Part shown: positions 51,986 to 63,105 of the stretch, in pieces
How the letters are laid out: every line of letters begins with the position of its first letter
Position numbering within the stretch: position 1 is the stretch's first letter
From: Acheta domesticus
Taxonomy: Eukaryota > Arthropoda > Insecta > Orthoptera > Gryllidae
DNA: 64,000 nucleotides
Direction: 5' to 3'
NCBI GenBank assembly: GCA_031308135.1
Contig: JAHLJT010009419.1
Location: 36,387,221-36,451,220 of the forward strand
Program-made: the position numbers and the translations under genes
Notes under the pieces: model-generated
Told to the model about the DNA's origin: nothing
Seen by the model: the letters and a program-made list of their open reading frames with translations, nothing else
The model's database searches: none

Positions 51986-53445
51986 GAACGAATTCGAGGC
52001 AGCCGTCGACTTTCTCGGAAGTCGATCTATGACGCTCCCAATTCTCTTTGTCGTGGCCCTGTGGCGTGTTTCTGGTTTTAGAAAGCACAGACCGTGCGCC
52101 TGTTGCCGAGACAAAGGAGGGATTCGCGTCCAGGTGCTCCAATTACGTGAATTTCATCCAGCTCGCAAATATGATTTTCTGCGACGACGAAGAGTAATTG
52201 GAGAGCTTTTCGCGAATATTCGGTTTCGTGTACATTCTTCGTTACGGTATTTTTCTGCTAACGAGGATTTTACTGTTTAATTAATGCTACTAGGGTAATA
52301 TGATTTAAATTCCAGTATTATATGTTGAATTCCGTGAAATTGCTTTCTTGAAAGGTAAAGTTGCATGTTTCATCGTTTTCTAATAACAGAAATGGAAACC
52401 CTGAAAACGGTACGAAAGTAAAAAAGTACAGAGAAATGAAAGAAGTTTTGAAAGATTTGTCAATGTTCAAGGAAGAAATAAATTTGAAAGCAAATATTTA
52501 TATTCAAAAGAGCATTCATTTTATGCTCCATTTACTATAAATAATTCAAGTAATAAATTGGAGACTGTTAATTTATCTCAGAAAATGAGGATGCACCTTC
52601 AACGTTTTAGGTGTGGAAAGTCAGAAATGTAACAAACTATCACTGAGACAAAATTAAGACTTGTTTTCTCTAAAGATTTATTGTTATGACTATATGATAA
52701 CTTATCATAAAGTCATCATCAAAATTATTAAAATGCAAGATCACCCCCACCAATCCCCACTGACCGGAGAAAAGTTTCACATATAAACGAACAACTCATT
52801 AAGTTGCTGACATTTTAATTGACAAATGATTAGTACCTAACTTTCAATTTAGTTTTATCAACTCTTGTTCAATAAATTTAAACGAAAAAGATCTGCAGTC
52901 TCCAGAAAATTGACGGCTAGTAATTCAATCATATTAATACACCAGTAAAAGTACTCAGAACGATCATTGAAATAAACAATTTAAGTAAAACACAGTTACT
53001 TTCAATAAAACAGTTTATTAAAAAAATTTCTTGTAAGAACACACAATACAAATAAAATGACGCATACAGTGACCCATTACACTAACAGAAACTAGTGATG
53101 CTACTGAAAGGCGCAAACTTTCCCGTATTAGTTTTCAATTTGCTTTGGTCTCGGCTTACTATTCGGTCATGCAGAAAGAAATATATAGAAGTTGACATTT
53201 CATACAAAGATTGTGCAAAATTATCGGGACAATATACGATACCAATGTAATTGCTACAATTCGCTACTTTTTTGCAACACTTAATATTGAGGTAGGATTA
53301 TAGATATATAAAATATAAAAATAAATTCGACAGAAGATAATAGACAGAAATGGAAAATACCAAGAAAAATAAACAGAAATGAGACATTGGGGACTTAAGG
53401 CGTCAGTAAACAGCAAGAAAGACGGATTCGAACAGATATTAAAAT
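51986..53445. other. unique sequence
   Basis: Balanced composition to about 52250, AT-rich after it. No gene or repeat recognised. Confidence 0.45.
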
Positions 53446-53520
53446 ATTAGAAAAATAACAATTTATTTATTGTTATACGTAACTTCGACCCTGTTTGGGG
53501 TCTTTTTCAAAATCTAGTGT
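53446..53520 (-). mobile_element. Family E repeat tail with two hairpins, copy 2
   Basis: On the minus strand GAAAAAGACCCCAAACAGGG TCGAAG is followed by ATAACAATAAATAAATTG TTAT, the same two-hairpin arrangement as at 32.36 kb. Sequence on either side of this tail does not obviously match copy 1, so only the conserved end is called. Confidence 0.6.
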
Positions 53521-54742
53521 CCAGTATTTGTTGGCATCATAGATAAAATGGTAGGATTTTAAGTATGGTTTTAAGTATGGTAAGTATTTATGGTAGATTT
53601 TTTTATTTCATTAAGTTCATTAAATCATTACAAAAAATAAGCAATACAACAGACGTATGTATTCATTAAAATTAGAAAAATCATTTTTGATAAATTATCT
53701 TTAATAAAAGCGACATTGTTAGTGAATCTGGATTGCACAAGTGAATCTGGATTGCTCAGTTACAGTTGACAAATTAGCATCGGACTCACATAGTAACAAT
53801 CACAACATGTGAACAGCAAAAACAATCTGGGTTGATATATGCAAATTTTGTGTCAGAATTTGTTCGATCGGGAAAGAGTAGGACGTGTGAACGTGACTGG
53901 CAGATAACAGTACCCTTAGATTGTAAGTATAAAATCATCCAATTAAACGAACAAAACCGAGCTAGCGCACCGAATTAAATAATTAGGAATGAGAATAAAT
54001 AATGAGGGGTAGAAGGCACTGTCACAATATAATACTATTATAATATTGAAGTATTAAAACTATTAAAGAATATTAATTTGGAACCATGAAGTATATATAA
54101 AATATAAAGAAAAAATAATATCAATATTTCAATCGATATATTTGTATCCCACATCAATTTATATGAACTATTTCATTTTGTTACCTATCTAATGAACCTC
54201 CGCCCCGCAACAGTGTATGACCCTGTAGAAGACCTTGATCATCGGTTTTTCCTAAACCCAAGTAGAGTGTACGTTGCATTTTTATTAACAGTGTCACTTT
54301 TTACCTCCACATAGACAGAAAATAGTAAGCGTTATTCACTAAAATTCCGCACAAATGTCCACCATATGGTCTCTACCGTATGGTGCATATTTATTAAAGT
54401 TACGTCACATTTTTTTCTGCTTTGGATTACCGTGTACCTTGTATGTGTACTAAAAGTACGTCAGTATTCTCTGTCATATGGAGCGGAGAAAACTCTTTAC
54501 CCGCAATTTTGGCTTTCACCCCCCCCTCCCCGACCTCTTCACCAGAACCCACCACTCTCCATCGAGCGGTGCTCGTCTCTTGTTTCCCTCTTCGTCCGCT
54601 CCCCCTGCTGCCAATGGCTCGGCGGGCGCCGCAATCAGATACCGCGCTAATAATGAAAGACGGCCGCGTCCCGAGCTCCGTAAATCTCGATAACGGCGAC
54701 ATTAGAGAGTGATGCAATCGGGGGTGGGTACCTCTTCCAGTC
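53521..54742. other. AT-rich unique sequence, GC-richer near the end
   Basis: AGTGAATCTGGATTGC is tandemly duplicated (period 19) at about 53721-53757. About 54515-54740 is C-rich with overlapping frames on both strands that lack domains. Confidence 0.45.
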
Positions 54743-54743
54743 A

Positions 54744-54791
<48 letters not shown>

Positions 54792-54801
54792 CCTCCCTCC
54801 C
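54743..54801. repeat. (CT)n(CCCT)n microsatellite
   Basis: CT repeats with one TTTCT interruption end in five CCCT-type units. Confidence 0.95.
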
Positions 54802-54839
54802 TTCTGAATTCTCTCGCATTCAACTCTCTATGGTCAGAT

Positions 54840-55105
54840 AGTAGATTTCATGGTCTGAATAACTGGTCGAGAAGAAAAATTATGTTGTAGATTTCGCGTA
54901 CGCGTTTCATATCTTGAAACTACCATTTGATGTTCGGGCCCTCATTGCACTTGGGGTTATTCGTTGACCGGATAAGATTGTGAAATAAATGGTCGTGTAA
55001 TTTTTTGCCTCTTTTGGGTCGTGGTCTGATGGAACTGAATAACTGCGGTACTTGCGTTCTGGAAGAAAAATTGTTATAGATTTTCGTTCGAATGTTTTAC
55101 TGCCT
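54840..55105. repeat. diverged local duplication, about 180 bp apart
   Basis: TGGTCTGAATAACTGG, GAAGAAAAATTATG and TTGTAGATTTCG (54850-54898) recur as TGGTCTGATGGAACTGAATA, GAAGAAAAATTGTTATAG and ATTTTCG (55022-55087). Confidence 0.4.
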
Positions 55106-55643
55106 TGATTGTGGCGTACGTATTTTATCTCGGAGGATCAGCGTGTAGATTTTGGTAACAGTGTAGGTTTAGGTCCCGAAACGCTACCCAAATAAATTAT
55201 TAATTCAATAGAAAATTATACATTTTAATATAAATTTACAATTATAAATCACTTAATGACAATAAAACGGGTAGCTCTGACTCTATGAAAATATTGTAAT
55301 AATAGAAAATAAAATGTTAGAGCAATATATTTTCTTGTATTTACTAATAATTTTATTACATTCTGGAAATGATACACTTATTTAATTTTGAGTTTACGAA
55401 AGTATATATGCTTGATTGAAAACGTATATTTGTTATGTAGAATATGCAACTCATAATTAAGGTCCACTACATACTCTTATTTTTAGATGATAGTTTACGT
55501 GTTACGTTACTGTAAATATGAAGGGTGGTTATAAAAATATATAGAAATATTATACACAATATATTTTATCCATATTTCATGCCATCATACGTAATAATTG
55601 ATTTCTACAACGACTTCATTGAAAAGAAATGATTGTTTTATGT
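55106..55643. other. unique AT-rich sequence
   Basis: No open frame or repeat of interest. Confidence 0.45.
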
Positions 55644-55881
55644 ATTTACATTATTACTCACGCGGCGCACACAGTGCGTCGACAACGGTTTAGACAGAAT
55701 TTGGTTTCCTTACTTCCACGACTTGCAACGGAGCAGCTGAAACACGAATTCAAACTGTTAAAGAAACTCAGAAGAAAGGTTAGAGGAAGATATAATGCAA
55801 TATGATGCACTTATTGTCGTCAGAAACCAAAAGAATGCAACTGGCGCACTCAGTGCGCCAGCGCGAGTAATTGAAGGTTAA
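55644..55881. mobile_element. piggyBac-like MITE relic
   Basis: The right end is well kept: the perfect palindrome TGGCGCACTCAGTGCGCCA (55842-55860), then GCGCGAGTAATTGAAGG and TTAA (55878-55881). The left end mirrors it with mutations: TTTACATTATTACTCACGCG followed by GCGCACACAGTGCGTCGA (55645-55681). The layout (TTAA, short terminal repeat, GC-rich palindrome just inside) parallels the element at 33.2-33.9 kb. The left TTAA is mutated (TTTA). Confidence 0.65.
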
Positions 55882-56640
55882 AAATGCAGCCAGCTGCCCT
55901 CAGTCACTAATGGCATAATTAAAATTTGGACGATTACGCCTGCAATATTCACAACTACTAGCTTTTCAAAATTATTTACATTTCAAAGTCTGTTACAGCA
56001 ACTTAAACCCGATATGCACTGTTACTTGTCGCCTTGAATGATTCTGCATGATTCACATTTTGTGAGTAAACATTCTAAGTTAACATTACATATATTATAA
56101 GTATATTTCGTAAGTAAACATTAAAATTAGTGATTATCAAGGGCAAGGATATCAAATGAAACAGTAAACAATACAATTCAAACCACTTATCTAGTATTCA
56201 ACCATGAAATTGGAACAACTACATTTCATTTTAAAAGTTTCTAGTGCAACAGTGTCTAGTGCTGCATTTCTTGAAGAGAGTTTATTAGAAAAATTCGCAG
56301 CGATCGAAAGTAAAACGATTCCTAACGTGCTTGTAGCGGAGAGTGGTATATACGACTGACGTATCGAAAGCGAATGCAAGGGGCCCGAGCCGCATATGAA
56401 GGCAGCAAATCTGCACGCTCCCTCGCCACGTCTGAGGCTTCTCGCGTGGGGCGGATCGCGTGCGGTTGTGCCGAAATGCGCCTCCGCCCTGGGCGTCAGG
56501 GGTAAATATAGGGTTCGACGTCGCAGGCGGTGCCAGCCGGTTCGCACTCGCGGCCGGCGGCTTCTGCGCCCCCTCCGTGCCCCCCCTCCGGCCACCCCCT
56601 GCTTTGCACCGTCGCGCAACCGCCCCCTATGGCGCCCCGC
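55882..56640. other. AT-rich DNA, then the GC-rich shoulder of the array
   Basis: From about 56390 GC content rises sharply. ATGs at 56396 and 56460 open long frames only because the array downstream has no stops. No TATA, initiator or splice evidence was found. Confidence 0.5.
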
Positions 56641-56649
56641 TGCTCCATC

Positions 56650-59400
56650 TGCGCACGCTTCTCCTGGCTGCCCCGCTTCCCCGGATTCCCGCCTCCCGCC
56701 GCTTCGCCTTCCGCCCCCACTTCTCCTGGCTCCCCCGCTTCCCCGGATTCCCGCCTCCCGCCGCTTCGCCTTCTGCCCCCACTTCTCCTGGCTCCCCCGC
56801 TTCCCCGGATTCCCGCCTCCGGCCGCTTCGCCTTCTGCCCAAACTTCTCCTGGCTCCCCCGCTTCCCCGGATTCCCGCCTCCCGCCGCTTCGCCTTCTGC
56901 CCCCACTTCTCCTGGCTCCCCCGCTTCCCCGGATTCCCGCCTCCCGCCGCTTCGCCTTCCGCCCCCACTTCTCCTGGCTCCCCCGCTTGCCCGGATTCCC
57001 GCCTCCCGCCGCTTCGCCTTCTGCCCCCACTTCTCCTGGCTCCCCCGCTTCCCCGGATTCCCGCCTCCGGCCGCTTCGCCTTCTGCCCAAACTTCTCCTG
57101 GCTCCCCCGCTTCCCCGGATTCCCGCCTCCCGCCGCTTCGCCTTCTGCCCCCACTTCTCCTGGCTCCCCCGCTTCCCCGGATTCCCGCCTCCCGCCGCTT
57201 CGCCTTCCGCCCCCACTTCTCCTGGCTCCCCCGCTTGCCCGGATTCCCGCCTCCCGCCGCTTCGCCTTCTGCCCCCACTTCTCCTGGCTCCCCCGCTTCC
57301 CCGGATTCCCGCCTCCCGCCGCTTCGCCTTCCGCCCCCACTTCTCCTGGCTCCCCCGCTTGCCCGGATTCCCGCCTCCCGCCGCTTCGCCTTCTGCCCCC
57401 ACTTCTCCTGGCTCCCCCGCTTCCCCGGATTCCCGCCTCCGGCCGCTTCGCCTTCTGCCCAAACTTCTCCTGGCTCCCCCGCTTCCCCGGATTCCCGCCT
57501 CCCGCCGCTTCGCCTTCTGCCCCCACTTCTCCTGGCTCCCCCGCTTCCCCGGATTCCCGCCTCCCGCCGCTTCGCCTTCCGCCCCCACTTCTCCTGGCTC
57601 CCCCGCTTCCCCGGATTCCCGCCTCCCGCCGCTTCGCCTTCTGCCCCCACTTCTCCTGGCTCCCCCGCTTCCCCGGATTCCCGCCTCCCGCCGCTTCGCC
57701 TTCCGCCCCCACTTCTCCTGGCTCCCCCGCTTGCCCGGATTCCCGCCTCCCGCCGCTTCGCCTTCTGCCCCCACTTCTCCTGGCTCCCCCGCTTCCCCGG
57801 ATTCCCGCCTCCGGCCGCTTCGCCTTCTGCCCAAACTTCTCCTGGCTCCCCCGCTTCCCCGGATTCCCGCCTCCCGCCGCTTCGCCTTCTGCCCCCACTT
57901 CTCCTGGCTCCCCCGCTTCCCCGGATTCCCGCCTCCGGCCGCTTCGCCTTCTGCCCAAACTTCTCCTGGCTCCCCCGCTTCCCCGGATTCCCGCCTCCCG
58001 CCGCTTCGCCTTCTGCCCCCACTTCTCCTGGCTCCCCCGCTTCCCCGGATTCCCGCCTCCCGCCGCTTCGCCTTCTGCCCCAACTTCTCCTGGCTCCCCT
58101 GCTTCCCGGATTCCCGCCTCCCGCCGCTTCGCCTTCTGCCCAAACTTCTCCTGGCTCCCCCGCTTCCCCGGATTCCCGCCTCCCGCCGCTTCGCCTTCTG
58201 CCCCCACTTCTCCTGGCTCCCCCGCTTCCCCGGATTCCCGCCTCCCGCCGCTTCGCCTTCTGCCCCCACTTCTCCTGGCTCCCCCGCTTCCCCGGATTCC
58301 CGCCTCCCGCCGCTTCGCCTTCTGCCCCCACTTCTCCTGGCTCCCCTGCTTCCCCGGATTCCCGCCTCCCGCCGCTTCGCCTTCTGCCCCCCACTTCTCC
58401 TGGCTCCCCCGCTTCCCCGGATTCCCGCCTCCCGCCGCTTCGCCTTCTGCCCCCACTTCTCCTGGCTCCCCCGCTTCCCCGGATTCCCGCCTCCGGCCGC
58501 TTCGCCTTCTGCCCAAACTTCTCCTGGCTCCCCCGCTTCCCCGGATTCCCGCCTCCCGCCGCTTCGCCTTCTGCCCCCACTTCTCCTGGCTCCCCCGCTT
58601 CCCCGGATTCCCGCCTCCCGCCGCTTCGCCTTCTGCCCCCACTTCTCCTGGCTCCCCTGCTTCCCCGGATTCCCGCCTCCGGCCGCTTCGCCTTCTGCCC
58701 AAACTTCTCCTGGCTCCCCCGCTTCCCCGGATTCCCGCCTCCCGCCGCTTCGCCTTCTGCCCCCACTTCTCCTGGCTCCCCCGCTTCCCCGGATTCCCGC
58801 CTCCCGCCGCTTCGCCTTCTGCCCCCACTTCTCCTGGCTCCCCCGCTTCCCCGGATTCCCGCCTCCCGCCGCTTCGCCTTCTGCCCCCACTTCTCCTGGC
58901 TCCCCTGCTTCCCCGGATTCCCGCCTCCGGCCGCTTCGCCTTCTGCCCAAACTTCTCCTGGCTCCCCCGCTTCCCCGGATTCCCGCCTCCCGCCGCTTCG
59001 CCTTCTGCCCCCACTTCTCCTGGCTCCCCCGCTTCCCCGGATTCCCGCCTCCCGCCGCTTCGCCTTCTGCCCCCACTTCTCCTGGCTCCCCTGCTTCCCC
59101 GGATTCCCGCCTCCCGCCGCTTCGCCTTCTGCCCCCACTTCTCCTGGCTCCCCCGCTTCCCCGGATTCCCGCCTCCCGCCGCTTCGCCTTCTGCCCCCAC
59201 TTCTCCTGGCTTCCCCGCTTCCCCGGATTCCCGCCTCCCGCCGCTTCGCCTTCTGCCCCCACTTCTCCTGACCTCCCCGCTTCCCCGGATTCCCGCCTCC
59301 CGCCGCTTCGCCTTCTGCCCCCACTTCTCCTGGCTCCCCCGCTTCCCCGGTTTCCCGCCTCCCGCCGCTTCTCCTTCTGCCCCCCACTTCTCCCGACTCC
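56650..59400. repeat. 62-bp GC-rich satellite array, about 44 copies, open in six frames
   Basis: The unit is 62 bp: ACTTCTCCTGGCTCCCCCGC, TTCCCCGGATTCCCGCCTCC, CGCCGCTTCGCCTTCTGCCC, CC. It has no stop codon in any frame on either strand, and 62 leaves remainder 2 when divided by three, so each frame cycles through three translations and repeats every 62 residues. This yields plus-strand frames of about 1081, 984 and 913 codons and minus-strand frames of 1144, 1024 and 857 codons. None has a credible claim as a gene. Unit variants differ at fixed places: CCTCCGG with CCCAAAC, CCTTCCGCC, CGCTTGCCCGG and CCCCTGCTT. Two indel units (about 58100-58115 and 58385) shift phase. Confidence 0.97.
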
Positions 59401-62279
59401 CCCGCTGCCACTGATTTCGCCGCTTCTGCTGGTTTTCTCCCGTTCTCCTGGCTTCTCCGCACCATCTGCCTCCCTGCGACCAGCGACGCTCCCGTCACTC
59501 TCGCTGCCTCTTTGGTCCTCATCGCCCCCTCCTGCACCCCGTCTCCCTCGCCCAAGCCCTTCCACCCCACCTGGGGCCTTCACTGGGGCCCTGCCGCCCC
59601 CGCCGCGCCCTACGCCCATTGGCAAGAATGGACTATGGTAATATTGCTGTTTTTGCCGAAAACCGAGTGGGCATTGGTTTGATTTTGCAAAACTCGTGAC
59701 ATTTTAAAGCTCCATATTTCCAGAACTATGGCTAATTTTCCTACACTATTTAGTACAGATACACGATTTAGTACAGGAGAGCAGCATAGAATACTGTAGA
59801 GAAATCAAAATCGTCGTTTTTGGACTATGGTAGTTTTTGTAAAAACCTCTTCAAATATTGTCCTACTGCGTGTCATTTCAAATCACGTTTTATTAATATA
59901 TTTTTACTCAATATTACGTCTATAAACACACTTTGTGTATCTCGTTTTATTATGTATTCGTTGCAGGCTACAAAATTGTATATATTAATTTAAAAAATCA
60001 AAAGTTGATTTCTTCAAAACTAAAAATATAACGAACAATATCTCTACATCTGCCCGGTACAGTATGACGCTGTCTCTGATTGCAAAATAAACGGTCCCGC
60101 TCAGATTAAAACATTTACTTGCCAAGTAACAAAGTACGAGTTGTATCAATTTTTGTGCACAGAAGATGTTGCGGAGGAATTGAGAACGGCGCCAGCTCTT
60201 GACCATTGCTGAATCTCATTTCTCTCATCCGGGTTGAACATTGGGACACTCCTGGAATAAACAATGAAGCGGGTTGATCGATCTGGGGTTAAGGCTAACA
60301 TATTCCTCTGGGCTCACGTGATGTTGAAAAAGCGTCTTTGTTACGAAAAAGGTTTTCACACAGAAACACGCAAGTTTTTATAATAAAATTATTGATTCTC
60401 TGACCTTTCGGCTTTGTAATGTTTCTGATGTTGTAGATGAGTATTTTAGAAACAGCGAACACACTTTTTGTATGTGAAGCTTTCAGTTTATTATCATTAT
60501 GATGCTTTTTGTGATATGAAGTGTAGAAAACTTGAGACAAATGCACAATCACAAAGAGCGCTTTTCTTTTGACCTGAACGTTGTACATTATTGTACTGTT
60601 TTGATGTTATATTATGAAATGGAGTGTGGAAACTATATTTTATATGAAAAATGTGCGATGTTGAAATATTCTTAGAAACTAAATAAAAGGCGACTCACAC
60701 TACAAAACGTCATGCTCGTAGTTATTACGATGCTTTTTGTTTTAGACCGGGATGAATGAAACTAAACGCCAGAAACAGTATATTGTTAACAGGGAAATGA
60801 GTTTTTCATTCTCGAAAGAAGTTTTGTCTTCGTAAATACAGTTATTTTTCAAATACCAGGTTCATTTGACTGACTGACAACCACAGAATAGGAAGACCTA
60901 TGCATATCAATTAATCGACAATGAAAAGGCTAGAACCCTTGCCTTGTGTTTGAACGTCGATCTTTTAATTATTTGAAAATTAAAATTTCATTGAAATTGA
61001 GCCATTTTTCTGTCACTCAGCTTTTGTTTTCTCTTTTTCTTTTCATATTTAGACAGTAATATTCATATACTCCCTCAATACGAGAATGCAACAGTTATTG
61101 AAATCTGCCCGATTGCATTCATGAATACGTTGCCGATATACTGTGACATTTTACACGGACATGTCCTAAAACTCATATTTAGATTATTTTATTAAAGGAA
61201 AATACGACATTGTTCATAGTGACAAATGACGGCGGGGAGGCGTAAGAACATTTTCGTGAATTTGTTACGCCACAATTGTAAGACTAGTAAAATTTGAGCA
61301 GACAAAAATAAATAAACAACAACATTGAGAGTTATGAGATACCGAGATATCGATTAAATTCAAGAACAATCTAGTGAAAAAAATTATAATAATTTTACTT
61401 TGGTGTCATAAGACAAGTGAATGATTAACACCTTATGTATGTAAGGGTGTGAATTAACATAAAAATGACAAATTAAGAACAATTGACAAAATGTAAAGCT
61501 GTGAGACGTTTGGCGAAAATTGTACAATTAATTTTCGGAGAAAATGCGCAGAAGCGCAAGTTGGAATAAAGAAGAAAACATAATTTTCGTCATAAAACAA
61601 TGCATGTAACAAGAGACGCGAAGAGACAGTTTTTTGGTTTTTGAACTTTCTAGATGGATGAAGGAAGAAGGTTAAACAAGTGTTAAGACTTGGTTGGGTA
61701 TACGTCGAGGGGAATTTCACTACTGTATATATCGAAGGAGACTAATGAAGGTCCATTTCTGTGGAAATTACTGACAATTATGGAGTGGTGGAGAACAAGA
61801 TAATTGAAGCTGGCTGGAATGGTAACGGTTTGCGCCCAGCGTTGTCAAGATTTCTAAAGGGAAGTGTTTTGATTCTGACCTTTTGTTTTGTTGTTTAAAC
61901 TCTTCTATGAAGTTATGTTTTATTTGAAAAAAAAGCAATACCATTTTAAAGCAAATTTAGCATGGCCATGACAGAAGAAAAAGCGCGTTTGTGTTAATGA
62001 ATATTTATGAATGTTAAGTGTAAGTGTGTTATAAATATTAATGTTTTGTGTTATTGTTTGTTTTTCATGTTTTTAAGGGTATTCATATTGTGTGTGTTAT
62101 GTCAGTAGCAAGAGGCGGCAACAACACAAAGTAAATTTTATGAATAAACCCCAATGCCCCTATTGATGGTGGCTTTGATATTTGAAAATGTTTGTTTATT
62201 TCTTATTCTTTGGGAAGTCGGAAAGGGAGCATGATACGTACGAATATCCTACAATAAATGATAAATATCGTATCCTGTA
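59401..62279. other. GC-rich shoulder, then unique AT-rich DNA
   Basis: About 59401-59630 continues GC-rich without periodicity. TGGACTATGGTA occurs at about 59629 and again at 59821 with a similar TTTTTG-AAAACC continuation, a possible 190-bp local duplication. About 59880-62279 is AT-rich with short featureless frames. Confidence 0.45.
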
Positions 62280-62305
62280 TAGGCGGTTTCGCACCCAACC
62301 GCCTA
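62280..62305. repeat. 9-bp perfect GC-rich stem-loop
   Basis: TAGGCGGTT and AACCGCCTA are separated by TCGCACCC. It stands out in AT-rich surroundings. It may be an element end. Confidence 0.6.
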
Positions 62306-62936
62306 CAAATTTCTGTGAACGGCTCAGGGTTTAACGTCACGTGCTCGAGTTTGTTATGAAATAATAAGGAAGTTAGAAATTATTCTGTGGCACGCCCAAT
62401 GTAGAGACGAAGATAATAAATAATATAATAACGAAAACCCAAGTTCCGTTTCAATACATTGACAATAATTTATATACAGAATCAACGGTAGTGCGGAATG
62501 GTCTCAGAAAAATGACGTAAGAAACATTTAATCATCGTTTTGTGCAGAACTTGTTTTTGTACCAGGAATGATTCACTAGGAATATTAGAAATGTCTGTAT
62601 TGAATGGAATTATAACATATCCATTATGCAAGTAATTTTAACGAAACAAGTTCAAAATTAGAAGGTGTCTCCGCTTTGAAGATGTGAAGACCAATTTTGC
62701 CAGTCGTGGATATTTTTATCCGTTATTGTTCTAATTCGAATGATACTTAAGTTCACTGAATTTTATTTCAAGTGAGTCCTAAAGGGATTATCATTTGCTT
62801 GTTCAGGAGCAGTATATATTTAGAGGTTTTATGGTTGCGCTGGTCATGTGTCATCTCCATCCAGCCGTCAGCAGTGGAAGGTGCAATCCTAGCCTTCACC
62901 TCTCCTTCGGGGCAAACGTTTCTTCTTAGATTCCCT
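62306..62936. other. unique AT-rich sequence
   Basis: Short frames at 62768-62966 on both strands mirror each other and lack domains. Confidence 0.45.
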
Positions 62937-63105
62937 CCACACGAGCGTTTTGTCAACTCGCATTAAGTAATGCGCATGATAGAATAACAGTATCTTATGT
63001 GAAAAGGCACATGAGGGCTTTGACCGTTCCGCATAAGATACATAAGTGTTAATCTAGGACGCGCGTTACTTATCGCGCGTCAACGTAACGCTCGTGTGAC
63101 ACAGT
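62937..63105. mobile_element. palindromic MITE, about 169 bp
   Basis: CCACACGAGCGTTTTGTCAA, CTCGCATTAAGTAATGCGCA and TGATAGA on the left face, in reverse complement, TCACACGAGCGTTACGTTGA, CGCGCGATAAGTAACGCGCG and TCCTAGA on the right. The pairing continues inward with TAACAGTATCTTATG and CATAAGATACATAAGTGTTA. Nearly the whole element folds into one imperfect hairpin. The CACACGAGCG ends would suit a hAT-like origin, but no 8-bp target duplication could be verified. Confidence 0.65.

Noticed and set aside
56191..59641. Six overlapping open frames of about 860 to 1140 codons as giant proline/serine- or glycine/arginine-rich proteins
   Set aside because: All follow from a stop-free 62-bp unit whose length is not a multiple of three. 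Long frames appear equally in every frame and strand, which is not how a gene behaves.
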